A stretch of DNA of 38,821 nt from Schlesneria sp. (GCA_028291515.1 JAQGHU010000045.1:1-38821); one strand, 5' to 3'; counted from the stretch's first letter, positions 17,936 to 29,604 are shown. The notes: a model not told the origin generated them from the letters alone. Made by a program: numbers and translations.

Positions 17936-20074
17936 TTACTTCATTGCGGCGCGTTCGGCCTTTTCTTTCATTCGCTTCTCGACCACTTCGTCCTGCAAGC
18001 CGCGAGGCAGCATCGCGTAGTGGGCAAATTCCATGCTGAATGTTCCCTTGCCCTGCGTCATCGATCGCACTTCGTTGGCATAGTCGAACATGCTGGCCAG
18101 TGGCACTTCGGCGATGATCACGGCCATCCCCATATTGGTTTCGGTCGAGTTCACCAAACCGCGCTTACTGGACAGGTGACCTGTCACGTTCCCCTGGTAT
18201 TCATCGGGAACTTCCACTTCCAACTTCATGATCGGCTCGAGCAGACCGATGGCGGCCTTCTTAAGCGATTCACGCATACAGTCAAACGCACAGATGTTGA
18301 ACGCCATTTCAGACGAATCGACATCGTGATAGGTACCGTCCTGCAGGATCATCTGGACGTTCACCACTTCGCATTCACACAACGGTCCCTTGACCAGCGC
18401 CCGCTGGAATCCTTCATCGATCGGCTTGATATATTCCTTGGGAATACGTCCGCCGGTGACATCGTTGACGAATTCATAGGGGATGGCACTGTCGACAGGC
18501 AACGGAACCAGCTTACCGACCACATGGCCGTATTGACCGGAACCACCCGTTTGCTTCTTGTGCTTGTAGTTAAATTCGACTTCTTTCGTGGGGGTTTCGC
18601 GATAGGCCACGCGAGGATTCCCGATGATGCATTCGACGCCATATTCACGCTTGATGCGTTCGACGTAGATGTCCAGATGCAACTGACCCATACCGGCGAT
18701 CAGCGTCTGGCCGGTTTCTTCGTCGGTCAGGACGCGGAAGGTCGGATCTTCGCGGCGGAAACGTTCCAGGGCCTTGCCAAGCTTATCGGCACCGTCTCGC
18801 TTGACCGGTTCAATACTGAGTCGGATCACCGCATCGGGAACGAAAATACTTTCCAGCGAATACGTCACCGATTCGCTACAGAACGTATCCCCCGAGGCGC
18901 AATCGACCCCGACCAGGGCGACGATGTCGCCGGCTTCTGCAACTTCCACGTCGGCACGGTCGTTCGCGTGCATGCGCACCAAGCGACCGAACCGTACCTT
19001 TTTACCGGTGCGAGTATTGAAGTAGCTGTCGCCCTTCACGATCTTACCTTGATAGATTCGTGTGTACGTCAACTGACCGTATTGCTCGACCACGGTCTTG
19101 AACGCCATGCAGACCATCGGCTTGTCCGGGTTGGATTCCAGTTTGACGCGGTTCCAGTTGGGAATCTTCGTCTCTTCTTCCGAAGTCGGCTTCTTGAGTT
19201 GGTCGATGGCAGTCATCGTGCGATCGAGCGGGCTTGGCAGGAAATAGGTCACGCCGTCGAGCGCTTCCTGAACACCTTTGTTCTTGTAGGCCGAACCCAT
19301 CATCACCGGGGTAATCTGTAGAGCGATGGTCGCATCGCGGACGACCTTACGAATCTCGGCGACACTGATTTCAGCTTCTTCAAGCAGCTTTTCCATTAAC
19401 GAATCGCTGAACATCGACAGCGTTTCGAGCATCTGATGGCGCGCTTCTTTGGCCTTCTCCTGAAATTCTGCAGGAATTGCTTCACGACGAATGAACTCGC
19501 CGTCTTCGCCGTCGAAGAAGATCGCTTCCATCGCCAACAGATCGATGACGCCAGCAAACTCGGCTTCGCGACCCATCGGAATCTGCAGCGGGACCGGGAT
19601 CACGCCCAGCTTTTCGCGGATCTGCGAAATGACCTTGTCCGGATTGGCACCGGTACGGTCCATCTTGTTGATGAACGCAATTCGAGGAACCTTGTACCGC
19701 TTCATCTGACGATCGACGGTCAACGATTGGCTCTGCACGCCACCGACCGAGCACAACACTAAGATGGCCCCGTCCAGTACGCGCAGCGATCGTTCCACTT
19801 CGACCGTGAAGTCGACGTGGCCAGGGGTATCGATGACGTTGACAGTGTAATCACCCCAGTGCACCTGCGTGGCGGCCGCAGTAATCGTGATCCCTTTTTC
19901 TCGTTCGAGTTCCATGAAGTCCATTGTCGCGCCGACTTTGTCCTTCCCCTTCACTTCATGGATTTCGTGAATTCGACCGGAGTAAAACAGGATCCGCTCG
20001 GTCAGCGTCGTTTTGCCCGAGTCAATGTGAGCAGAGATACCGATGTTGCGGACTTTTTCGAGGTTCATAGCCAT
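17936..20074 (-). CDS. fusA: translation elongation factor G, spirochaete/planctomycete (EFG1-like) type
   Basis: 712-aa ribosomal translocase GTPase. G1 motif [13 protein letters not shown] (residues 15-27) has Ser where most bacterial EF-Gs have Ala and Leu where they have Thr, as in mitochondrial EFG1 and the spd subfamily of spirochaetes and planctomycetes. G3 (DTPGH) and G4 (NKMD) are intact. Domain IV is recognisable from its [12 protein letters not shown] stretch, and domain V from [15 protein letters not shown] and the terminal [10 protein letters not shown]. In this subfamily EFG1 is the translocation form and a separate EFG2 has a different role; which role this copy takes is inferred from sequence type. 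It stands alone rather than in a str operon with rpsL, rpsG and tuf. Confidence 0.95.
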   Translation of the reverse strand: MAMNLEKVRNIGISAHIDSGKTTLTERILFYSGRIHEIHEVKGKDKVGATMDFMELEREKGITITAAATQVHWGDYTVNVIDTPGHVDFTVEVERSLRVLDGAILVLCSVGGVQSQSLTVDRQMKRYKVPRIAFINKMDRTGANPDKVISQIREKLGVIPVPLQIPMGREAEFAGVIDLLAMEAIFFDGEDGEFIRREAIPAEFQEKAKEARHQMLETLSMFSDSLMEKLLEEAEISVAEIRKVVRDATIALQITPVMMGSAYKNKGVQEALDGVTYFLPSPLDRTMTAIDQLKKPTSEEETKIPNWNRVKLESNPDKPMVCMAFKTVVEQYGQLTYTRIYQGKIVKGDSYFNTRTGKKVRFGRLVRMHANDRADVEVAEAGDIVALVGVDCASGDTFCSESVTYSLESIFVPDAVIRLSIEPVKRDGADKLGKALERFRREDPTFRVLTDEETGQTLIAGMGQLHLDIYVERIKREYGVECIIGNPRVAYRETPTKEVEFNYKHKKQTGGSGQYGHVVGKLVPLPVDSAIPYEFVNDVTGGRIPKEYIKPIDEGFQRALVKGPLCECEVVNVQMILQDGTYHDVDSSEMAFNICAFDCMRESLKKAAIGLLEPIMKLEVEVPDEYQGNVTGHLSSKRGLVNSTETNMGMAVIIAEVPLASMFDYANEVRSMTQGKGTFSMEFAHYAMLPRGLQDEVVEKRMKEKAERAAMK

Positions 20075-20781
20075 GGCTTGGTACTGTTACTACTAAAATC
20101 GCGGTTGAAAACAACGTCCTGAACCACAATTGGCCAAGACTTACAGGGTGTTGTGAAAACAACGCAATCGCTGAGAGGCTCGTGAGTTACAAGTCCTCAT
20201 TTACAAAAGCGGAGATGTCACAGGGAGTAGAGTAGGGGGGATGCCTCTGGAAAGCGCACGGAAAGCACAGCCGGCGAAGTGGTCCATCACAGTGAGGCGC
20301 TGCAATGAACCCTATCGAACACAGCGAATCGTGCATTTCCTGAGCATTTTTTACTCGTTGGTGAGACTCGGTGAGTCTTTCCTAGGACTAGTTTGGCTTT
20401 CCGGTTGCGCTGGGCGGACACTTCTTCCGCGCCGTTAATGCAAGGGCCAAAATAATAACGGCAGAACTGGGGTTCGGGAAGAGCGGAATGATCTGCTTAA
20501 CCCGAATTTCTTCAACTCTCGACTTTGGAATCGTCGCGGTTTTTTGCGAATCGGTCAAATTCACGGCAATATCTGCGATCCAGCGACCAACCCAATTTCC
20601 ATTCCCTCGACATTCACGAGAATTGTTTACGACCAAGATCTGCGCTTAGGGAATCGAGAATCGCCGACATCCATATCCCAGAATATCTTACGCAGTCATG
20701 AGGACTGCGACGAGGTGTTCGTCGCCAAATTGTATGACCGCGACAGACGCCACGAATTCAAACAATGAGCGACAGTGGCAT
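20075..20781. other. long intergenic region without a recognisable gene
   Basis: About 700 bases between the EF-G start and the stop of a lipoprotein gene, both on the minus strand. It presumably holds the EF-G promoter. The sequence GAAAACAACG occurs twice (about 20113 and 20155). Two abutting hairpins lie at 20691-20709 (7-bp stem CGCAGTC/GACTGCG) and 20707-20725 (7-bp stem GCGACGA/TCGTCGC), which may end the lipoprotein transcript though no T-run follows. Open frames of 65-82 codons here lack ribosome binding sites and family features. Confidence 0.5.
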
Positions 20782-21339
20782 CTACCGCACGTTGAAGTCG
20801 AAATCGATGCCGATGCGCACGATGCCGTCTTGTCGGAAAGTGGCCCACTGTTCCGACGGGATTGTGGAGGCTTGTTGCACCTCTGAACGACGCACACGCA
20901 CCTCGCCAGGAATCGAAACTGGTGGGACATAGGCGCTTGTCGTCCTCTTCAGCAGCCGACTGACATAGGGGACTTTCCGCAGTCGTGATTTGCTTTGCAC
21001 CTGGATCTGATCACGATGAATGCGGACCGCCTCCGTCAGTACGAGATGTGTCTCATCAATCGCCGCCACTCGCCCCGCGATCGTCGTGTCATCTGATCCC
21101 GTTTCTGCGGAATTGTCTGGCGAGGCCACTCTCAATTCGCAGTACTGATCGCACTGGAGTTGCCCAACTTCGGTAGGGGTAAGGCCGGTGGAGTTCACGA
21201 GTTGTGGACGCGGCGAGGCCGTCTCAGTGAAGTGGTCCTGTACCTTGGAGATCGTTGGCGGCAAAGACAAGATCGTGCAGCCTGTCAGTGAACACGACAG
21301 TAACAATGTCTGTGTGAAGCGACAGATTTGTGAGTGCAT
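20782..21339 (-). CDS. lipoprotein A, paralogue of the lipoprotein at 23930-24487
   Basis: 185-aa predicted lipoprotein. The lipobox ends LTGC with Cys21, and a hydrophobic h-region runs from about 9 to 18. The C-terminal half matches lipoprotein C of this window: AGRVAAI, VPYVSRLLKRT, IPGEVRVRRS, IPSEQW..FRQ and the closing RIGIDFDFN. The function is unknown. An alternative GTG start at 21369 overlaps the upstream stop (GTGA), but ATG 21337-21339 is preferred because it gives a normal signal sequence and the same Cys21 position as its three neighbours. It lies directly behind lipoprotein B and is probably co-transcribed with it. Confidence 0.75.
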   Translation of the reverse strand: MHSQICRFTQTLLLSCSLTGCTILSLPPTISKVQDHFTETASPRPQLVNSTGLTPTEVGQLQCDQYCELRVASPDNSAETGSDDTTIAGRVAAIDETHLVLTEAVRIHRDQIQVQSKSRLRKVPYVSRLLKRTTSAYVPPVSIPGEVRVRRSEVQQASTIPSEQWATFRQDGIVRIGIDFDFNVR

Positions 21340-21365
21340 ATGGGCACCAGGACTTACTGTGGTCG

Positions 21366-21803
21366 TCACTTGGCGGAAACCTGTTGAGTGGGTGCCGTTG
21401 GAGGATCAACACGAGTGATTGCCTGAATGCTTGATTTTTTGACCGCCCGAAATTCACCGAAACCAGCGAACGCTGGGGTGACATCGGCAAGCTGGATAGT
21501 GGATCTATTGACGGCCACAACCCGTCCTGTCCAAATCCATTTCCCTTCGAGAGGCAGTCCTACACAGTCACCACGAAATGGCGGAAGCCAAGTCTCAAAT
21601 TTCCACCGCTGGCCCAGTTGGATGGCACTTAAGTCGATGGTCGCTTCCACTGCATCTGTTTCAGCGGATTCGAAGGTGTCTCCGTTGCGATTGTGCGGAA
21701 ATTGTTCTGACGCCAAAGGCTGGTTTTCATCAGATCTGATGCAGCCTGAGTGCGTATACATGATCCCTGCGATCAGCATGCCCATCACCGGACGGCTCAG
21801 CAT
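21366..21803 (-). CDS. lipoprotein B
   Basis: 145-aa predicted lipoprotein with lipobox HSGC and Cys21. The mature part is hydrophilic at first, then has a beta-rich WTGRVVAVNRSTIQLADV segment that resembles the AGRV.A... segment of lipoproteins A and C, suggesting distant common origin. AAGGG lies 8 bases before the ATG. First gene of a probable two-gene unit with lipoprotein A, divergent from the ABC permease. No function can be assigned. Confidence 0.7.
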   Translation of the reverse strand: MLSRPVMGMLIAGIMYTHSGCIRSDENQPLASEQFPHNRNGDTFESAETDAVEATIDLSAIQLGQRWKFETWLPPFRGDCVGLPLEGKWIWTGRVVAVNRSTIQLADVTPAFAGFGEFRAVKKSSIQAITRVDPPTAPTQQVSAK

Positions 21804-22140
21804 GACGGCGGCCCTTCGTCGTGTCGGAGGAGCAACAATGAGTACTTTGAGCGAACTATCGATAAGCCCCGGCTTCCGGCAAGGTTAGTTTACATTGCAT
21901 TCGCAACGCAGTGATTCATCACAAATGAAGCAATCGTCTTTCTCGCACCAAGTTAGATGAGTGCGGCAGGCTTGTGATGAAATGAGACTTCCGGAAATAG
22001 ACAACGCTGATCGGCGAATGATGCCGATGCACATTCCGCCTTCAAGTGATTTGCGCAGTTGCGACTTCGTGAAGGAGTTTGGTTAGCATGTCGGCTCACT
22101 CTCCGACCCGTCACCTTGATCCGCGGGGAATACGAACGCA
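21804..22140. other. divergent intergenic region between lipoprotein B and the ABC permease
   Basis: About 340 bases that should contain promoters for both directions. No strong promoter boxes or hairpins recognised. A short ATG frame beginning at 22084 is out of frame with the permease and ends quickly. Confidence 0.5.
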
Positions 22141-23679
22141 ATGTTTCACGGCGTACTCGCACTGGTCGGGCGGTCCTTGCGAGTCGACTCACGCTCGGTG
22201 CAATCACACTTAGCTCGACTCGGATTGATGGCGGCGATCTATGTGGCACTTTGCGTGGCGCAGTGGAATTCCACTTCGTTTGGAGCACCCGGACTGCGAT
22301 TCTTTTATGGCATCGGCTATCTGAACCTGACGTTTATGACGTTGCTTGGGCTCAGTTTCTTTTCCACGTCGATCAGCGAGGAAAAGGAAGAAGATACGCT
22401 GGGACTGATGCTGATGGCTGGGATCAGTCCGTTGGGTACCTTGATCGGCAAGTCCGGTGGGCGACTCGCGCAGGCGTTGTTGCTGATCGCCGTCCAGTAT
22501 CCATTCACATTGCTGGCTGTCACGATGGGTGGGGTGACTCAAGCCCAGGTCAGCGCTGTTTATCTTGGATTGGCGGCCTACCTGGTTCTGCTGGCGGGGT
22601 TCGGCCTGCTTTGCTCGACGATTGGATCTAACAATCGATCCGCAGCCACATGCATGACGATCGGCTTGTTGGCCTATGTTCTGATTCCGCGACTGGCCGC
22701 CTCCCTCTTCATTTTTCTCACACGCAATGGTGCAGTCGGCGCGATTCAAGCCGGTGCGATCCTGGACCCCATCGCGCGGTTCTCGGTGTTTGAACAGATG
22801 GGCTGGATCCTGACGACGGGCTTTGGTGACCCCAAATTCAGTTGGCAGGTGATCAGCAATCTGTCCACAGGTCTGTTTTGCTTCGGATTGGCTTGGGCAC
22901 TGTTTGGGCTGTGCTCACGGCAGCCAGGAACCGAATCAACAACGCGGGGTTTGATCGCTCGCAGTCATGGTCGATTCCGTTGGTTTTCGCCAGGTCGCCC
23001 CTGGGCCAATCCATTTCTGTGGAAAGACTACTATTTTGTGTCCGGCGGCTTGGGCATGATTCCCGCCCGCTTGGCGTTTTGTCTCGGCCTGTATGGCATC
23101 GCTCTGTTGCAGCACAACTATCAGGGGGGCGGCCTCCGCAACCTCTATATGGATGTTTCGTTTTACCAGATCTTCCTTTCGCTGGCGGTCTCGATTGATG
23201 CCGCCCGATTGCTGGCACGCTCGGTCAATGACGAGATCCGCGGTCAAACCTTATCATCGCTGATCATGCTGCCTGAATCGTCCGTCTCTCTCATCTATTC
23301 AAAATTTGCCGGCGCATTGATTGGTTGGCTGCCAGGCGTCGCGGTCGAAATCATGATCACCGCCATCACGGATCAAGGTCGAAAGAACTGTGCGGCGATG
23401 ATCCGCGAGCCGATGGGATTCTACGTCACGACATTCTTCATTCTCATTCCGCACTTGGCGATGCTTCTGTCGGCCTATTTGAGATGGGGCGCGGTTCCGC
23501 TCAGCGCCGTGATTTCGATCGGTTCCCTTTTCGGTTCGATGATGATCCTGCAGGCGGTGTTTCGCATACAACCGCAGGAATTCATGCTGATTCCTGCGGG
23601 GATGTTCGTCCTGGGAGTCTGCGCCATGTGCCACATCGTGCTCTACGCACGCATCAAACAACTGGCGGCGGGGACATAA
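22141..23679 (+). CDS. ABC-2-type transporter permease without a linked ATPase
   Basis: 512-aa polytopic inner-membrane protein with roughly twelve hydrophobic segments in two halves. The first half begins with membrane segments around residues 28-42 and 51-75, then the ISEEKEEDTLGLMLMAGISP loop that is typical of ABC-2 permeases, where the interface with the ATPase lies. The equivalent in the second half reads SVNDEIRGQTLSSLIMLPES. The protein therefore looks like a fused two-module permease. No ATP-binding subunit lies within the window, so it must use one encoded elsewhere or act differently. GGGGA precedes the ATG by about 11 bases. It is flanked on both sides by opposing lipoprotein genes. 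Confidence 0.82.
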   Translation: MFHGVLALVGRSLRVDSRSVQSHLARLGLMAAIYVALCVAQWNSTSFGAPGLRFFYGIGYLNLTFMTLLGLSFFSTSISEEKEEDTLGLMLMAGISPLGTLIGKSGGRLAQALLLIAVQYPFTLLAVTMGGVTQAQVSAVYLGLAAYLVLLAGFGLLCSTIGSNNRSAATCMTIGLLAYVLIPRLAASLFIFLTRNGAVGAIQAGAILDPIARFSVFEQMGWILTTGFGDPKFSWQVISNLSTGLFCFGLAWALFGLCSRQPGTESTTRGLIARSHGRFRWFSPGRPWANPFLWKDYYFVSGGLGMIPARLAFCLGLYGIALLQHNYQGGGLRNLYMDVSFYQIFLSLAVSIDAARLLARSVNDEIRGQTLSSLIMLPESSVSLIYSKFAGALIGWLPGVAVEIMITAITDQGRKNCAAMIREPMGFYVTTFFILIPHLAMLLSAYLRWGAVPLSAVISIGSLFGSMMILQAVFRIQPQEFMLIPAGMFVLGVCAMCHIVLYARIKQLAAGT

Positions 23680-23768
23680 AGTAAGTCGTGCGCAGGCATC
23701 GGCGAAGGGGTGATTTGGCCAGACGACTGATGCGAGCGGCGATCCAACAAAGCGCTGCCACCAAGGTG

Positions 23769-23918
23769 TCAAAGGAAGTCAAAGACCGACAATGAATCTT
23801 CCGGCTCATCGTCGCCCCCTTCATAGCCCCCAACGGATTGTCGGCCGGCCGACGCACATCCCACGAAAAGACAAAGGATGAGAGCGAGCGCGAGGATTCG
23901 ATAGTTCAGGCAATTCAT
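23769..23918 (-). CDS. 49-aa small lipoprotein
   Basis: A short reading frame, MNCLNYRILALALILCLFVG then Cys21, has a complete lipoprotein signal (basic n-region, long hydrophobic core, lipobox FVGC). The mature peptide is only 29 residues, Gly/Asp/Glu-rich with a final SVFDFL. It starts 11 bases after the stop of lipoprotein C and has TAGGG about 10 bases before its ATG, so it is the second gene of a two-gene unit. It lies convergent with the ABC permease. Very short genes can be chance, but the full signal and tight spacing argue for a real one. Function unknown. Confidence 0.65.
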   Translation of the reverse strand: MNCLNYRILALALILCLFVGCASAGRQSVGGYEGGDDEPEDSLSVFDFL

Positions 23919-23929
23919 GTCAGCAGACC

Positions 23930-24487
23930 CTAGCGATGGCTGTTGAAGTCAAAATCAACACCGATTCGTTCAAACTGACGTTGCTGGCGGAAGGAATCCC
24001 ACTCCGAGTCAGGAATGGAGCACGCGCCAAGCACCGAGGATTTCACCAGTCGTAGTTCTCCAGGAATTGGAGTTGGCATCACACCGACTCCTGTCCTCTT
24101 GAAAAGCCGACCGTAATAAGGAACCGTTTGAAGCAGCGGTTGGCGGATCTTGTAATTCGGTCTTTCGAAACCGACACACTCGCTGAGTACGACCTCGCCA
24201 CCATTCATCGCCAAGACGCGACCGGCAACAATCCGCGGTTCAGTGTTCGGTCCCGTCGAATCGATCGGAGCCGAAGTCCAAATCTTTGCGTACTGCCCAA
24301 TCCCGATCTGATCGATATCACCTGGCACCATCGTCATCACTGGCGACATGGCTTGTGAGGCGGTTAATTCCTGTGGTTCGTCCTGCTGAACCGGGACTTT
24401 CCCCGCTGGCAGCATCCAAACAGCACACCCCGATTGCCCGAAGACCGCGAAAGCGGCCAGCACAAGCAGTGAAGGGTGGCGGAGCAT
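23930..24487 (-). CDS. lipoprotein C, paralogue of lipoprotein A
   Basis: 185-aa predicted lipoprotein with lipobox QSGC and Cys21. The mature protein shares with lipoprotein A the ordered motifs VAGRVLAM, VPYYGRLFKRT, IPGELRLVKS, IPDSEWDSFRQ and the closing RIGVDFDFN, and it has the same length. The shared C-terminus suggests a beta-structured surface or periplasmic domain. First gene of a unit with the small lipoprotein downstream. A GGGA precedes the ATG. The family is not one I can name. Confidence 0.75.
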   Translation of the reverse strand: MLRHPSLLVLAAFAVFGQSGCAVWMLPAGKVPVQQDEPQELTASQAMSPVMTMVPGDIDQIGIGQYAKIWTSAPIDSTGPNTEPRIVAGRVLAMNGGEVVLSECVGFERPNYKIRQPLLQTVPYYGRLFKRTGVGVMPTPIPGELRLVKSSVLGACSIPDSEWDSFRQQRQFERIGVDFDFNSHR

Positions 24488-24713
24488 GGTCGTTCCCGTG
24501 CCGGATTGGGGAGACTTATGAGTCTGCAGAGGTCTATCAGAGAGCCCCCGATCTAGCCTAGCTCAGACTGCAGGGCGGCTGACACGGGAGTCGAGCACAT
24601 CCGTGAGAAGTCCTCGCAACCAGCAGATCCTGCCGCCAATCTGCCAGGTTCTGACTGATCGCGTGATCGACGAAGGCGATGAAGATCTTTATCAGTACGA
24701 TAACGATGCATGC

Positions 24714-24752
24714 AAAAAAGAAGCGGCCCGACTGAAGGCCAGTCGGGCCGCT
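24714..24752 (-). terminator. intrinsic terminator of the pyruvate phosphate dikinase gene
   Basis: A perfect 12-bp GC-rich stem (24722-24733 with 24741-24752), 7-base loop, and on the minus strand a trailing TTCTTTTTT run form a strong rho-independent terminator about 27 bases after the stop codon. Confidence 0.95.
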
Positions 24753-24778
24753 CGATTCAAATCGATTGGTAGTATCGA

Positions 24779-27511
<2,733 letters not shown>

Positions 27512-27893
27512 GCGCAGTCCTTCCAAACCCGGTCGTCTTAACAACCGCAAATTAAGGGATCGGCCGGGTTTATGTCTTTTCCGGCCAGAAAGGGGTCCTC
27601 GGGGCGAACAATCAGCGCCCGAGCAAAACCACTCGTTGACAACGCGAAAAGTAGCGATCGATAGCCCGAACTTCAAGCGTCAGGCGATCCAGTCGACAGA
27701 CGACTCCCTCCTGATCTGAATCTGCCACACGGCGCAAGTCGTTGACCTATTGCGGCGAAACGACTTACCGCAGAGAACGACGCCAAGCCGTCTCTTCCGC
27801 TTGACAACTTGTTAAGACGCGTTGTCTGATAGAAGTCTCCGCGGGCACGGTGGGAACGGATGACTAAGCTTCTTTATTCATAATGGCTGTGCC
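27512..27893. other. divergent intergenic region between ppdK and the Ntn-hydrolase-like gene
   Basis: About 380 bases. It contains the ppdK ribosome binding site and leader stem-loop near 27518-27571. The remaining 320 bases must hold two promoters, but no clear box pair was recognised. An open frame on the minus strand through part of it is the upstream extension of ppdK and not coding in my reading. Confidence 0.5.
27525..27571 (-). promoter_or_regulatory. ppdK: leader stem-loop abutting the ppdK ribosome binding site
   Basis: In the minus-strand leader an 11-bp stem (27525-27535 with 27561-27571, one G-U pair) encloses a second 5-bp stem CTTAA/TTAAG (27537-27541 with 27552-27556) and a 10-base loop. 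The 3' arm ends directly against the GGAAGGA ribosome binding site (27518-27524), 6 bases before the ATG. The position suggests control of ribosome access or mRNA stability, but this is inferred from structure only. Confidence 0.6.
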
Positions 27894-29018
27894 ATGGCCG
27901 ATCTCGTCACGGATGTAAAACCGGCTCCCCAACTCAAGACAGGCCGCTGGAAACGCCGTCTGAAGTGGCTGGGATTGAGCATGCTTGGGCTCCTGCTCGT
28001 GACGGCCTTCCTTCTGAAGGACTACGTCCGCACGCTGCAGTCGTTACGACGAGTTCCTGGAACGAATGCCTTCGTGATGGACTACTACGTAAACTATCAC
28101 CTCGACGAAATCCGCCAGCGAGGGATGGATGTCAAACACTTGCAAGACACGTGTACGGAAACTTTGTTTCCTGATTTTCTCCTGCCGGTCATGACTTGCT
28201 TGAAACCGCTGTATTTTCCCAAACCGGTGAAGACGATCGATCATACCGGAGATCATTGTTCGACGGTTGTGTTGCGGTCTAGTGACGATCGCGTGTTCTT
28301 CGGCCGCAATTTCGACTACCACAATGATGTGTTCCTGATCTTGCGAGCGCACGATCATCAGGGGCTGGCATCCATTGCCGTAGTCGATCTCGCCTATCTG
28401 AACATGAACCGCAAGGACCTCGATCAAATGGGCTTGCTGAAGAGGGTTACTCTGCTGGGGGCACCTTTTTATCTGATGGATGGAATGAATCGACACGGCG
28501 TGGCGGTCGCGGACATGGCCGTGCCGCATGCCGAGCCGCCTGTCGATCCTGCGAAGCCGTCGGTGATTCACTCCACACTGATGCGGCTCATCATTGACTA
28601 CGCCAAGAACGTCGACGAAGCCGTGGAACTGGCACGGTCGTACAACGTCAGCTTCGTCGAAGTCCCTGTGCACTTGATGGTCGCGGACGCCTCGGGTGAA
28701 TCTCGAGTGATCGAGTTCAACAGCGGTGAACTTCGCATTACATCGGGACATGAATCGTGGCAACTCTGCACGAATCATCTGGTCTGGCAAAAGAGTGAGC
28801 AGGAAAACGATGAGTCGTGCCGCCGCTATCAAACAGGCTCAGAACTGGCAGCGGAAGTCGAACAACTCGATGCGCAGGCCGCCAAACGAGTGATCCAGAG
28901 CATGTCCGTCAAAGACTTCACGATGTGGACCAGCCTTTACGACCTCAAACAATTGAGGGCCAGTATCACGTATCGAATGCAGACGGATCGTGAATATCGC
29001 GATTCCATTCCGAAGTGA
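27894..29018 (+). CDS. membrane-anchored Ntn-hydrolase (C45/C59-like amidase or acyltransferase)
   Basis: 374-aa protein with one N-terminal membrane segment (about residues 25-41) after a basic stretch (GRWKRRLKW), so the catalytic part is probably outside the cytosol. The Ntn-hydrolase signature is the run HCSTVVLRSSDDRVFFGRNFDY, with Cys122 as candidate nucleophile followed by the GRNFDY motif common to choloylglycine hydrolases, acid ceramidase-like and C45 acyltransferases. In typical members the Cys becomes N-terminal after propeptide cleavage; here about 120 residues precede it, as in C45/acid-amidase types. Later motifs GMNRHGVAVADMAV and LMVADASGESRVIEFNSGE fit the family. The substrate (N-acyl amide, bile-salt-like or peptide) cannot be inferred. 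Stand-alone gene. Confidence 0.75.
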   Translation: MADLVTDVKPAPQLKTGRWKRRLKWLGLSMLGLLLVTAFLLKDYVRTLQSLRRVPGTNAFVMDYYVNYHLDEIRQRGMDVKHLQDTCTETLFPDFLLPVMTCLKPLYFPKPVKTIDHTGDHCSTVVLRSSDDRVFFGRNFDYHNDVFLILRAHDHQGLASIAVVDLAYLNMNRKDLDQMGLLKRVTLLGAPFYLMDGMNRHGVAVADMAVPHAEPPVDPAKPSVIHSTLMRLIIDYAKNVDEAVELARSYNVSFVEVPVHLMVADASGESRVIEFNSGELRITSGHESWQLCTNHLVWQKSEQENDESCRRYQTGSELAAEVEQLDAQAAKRVIQSMSVKDFTMWTSLYDLKQLRASITYRMQTDREYRDSIPK

Positions 29019-29023
29019 GGGTA

Positions 29024-29604
29024 ATCCGCAGATTTCGCAGAGTGACGCAGATTTTGGAGAAAGGTAAGATTCTATCACAATCGAAGCCACTTCCATGAAA
29101 GAAGACGATGGCTGATGAACGCGACCCGCGCACTTACACAATTATTGGCGCTGCGATGGAGGTTCACCGGCAACTGGGCTGCGGATTTTTGGAGTCGGTC
29201 TATCAAGAAGCCTTCGCACTCGAACTGATCGAACAGCAAGTTCCATTTCGACGCGAAGTGGAATTGCTTATCCGCTACAAAGGCCGTGTGTTGGAAACGT
29301 CATTTCGAGCAGACTTCATATGCTTCGACTCGGTGATCGTCGAGTTAAAAGCGATTGTTGCACTGACCGGAATCGACGATGCCCAAGTCCTGAACTATCT
29401 CAAATCAACAGGATATGAGGTCGGCATGTTGTTGAACTTCGGTACTCCCTCTCTTCAACATAAACGCCTCGTTCGTAGTTCGTCTTGGAAATCCAGCAGA
29501 ATCGATCCGCAGATTTCGCAGAGTGACGCAGATTAAGGAAGCGAATTGCAGAAGAGAGCCATGAACATCCTCTGAAAATCTGCTAAATCTGTGTAATCTG
29601 CGGA
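29024..29604. mobile_element. repeat-bounded GxxExxY cassette
   Basis: A 30-base sequence at 29024-29053 is repeated exactly at 29505-29534, overlapping the last codons of the GxxExxY gene, and an inverted related copy lies at 29575-29604. All are made of GCAGATT-type units with short spacers. The outer copies form imperfect terminal inverted repeats around a single gene. I infer a small mobile or recombinogenic unit; no transposase is present and no target duplication was recognised. Confidence 0.55.
29108..29536 (+). CDS. GxxExxY family protein (PD-(D/E)xK nuclease-like)
   Basis: 142-aa protein of the GxxExxY family. The name motif is at residues 26-32 (G-FL-E-SV-Y), followed by an amphipathic helix EAFALELIEQQ, then a nuclease-like core with RADF (Asp69) and VELKA (Glu79, Lys81) that fits the PD-(D/E)xK fold. 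The family is widespread, often as stray copies between genes and flanked by repeats, and its biological role is not established. The last nine or so residues are encoded by one of the 30-base repeats, so the C-terminus was probably fixed by the insertion or by recombination between repeats. GAAGA precedes the ATG. Confidence 0.88.
   Translation: MADERDPRTYTIIGAAMEVHRQLGCGFLESVYQEAFALELIEQQVPFRREVELLIRYKGRVLETSFRADFICFDSVIVELKAIVALTGIDDAQVLNYLKSTGYEVGMLLNFGTPSLQHKRLVRSSSWKSSRIDPQISQSDAD

Noticed and set aside
17885-19321. 478-codon open frame on the plus strand opposite EF-G
   Set aside because: It is antisense to a highly conserved gene, is His/Phe/Arg-rich with no family pattern, and arises from codon bias of the real gene.
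20388-20636. 82-codon minus-strand frame in the gap upstream of EF-G
   Set aside because: No ribosome binding site or signal sequence; its short hydrophobic stretch is not placed like a signal peptide.
22059-22631. 190-codon plus-strand frame overlapping the permease start
   Set aside because: Shadow frame in another phase of the permease, Arg-rich with no membrane pattern.
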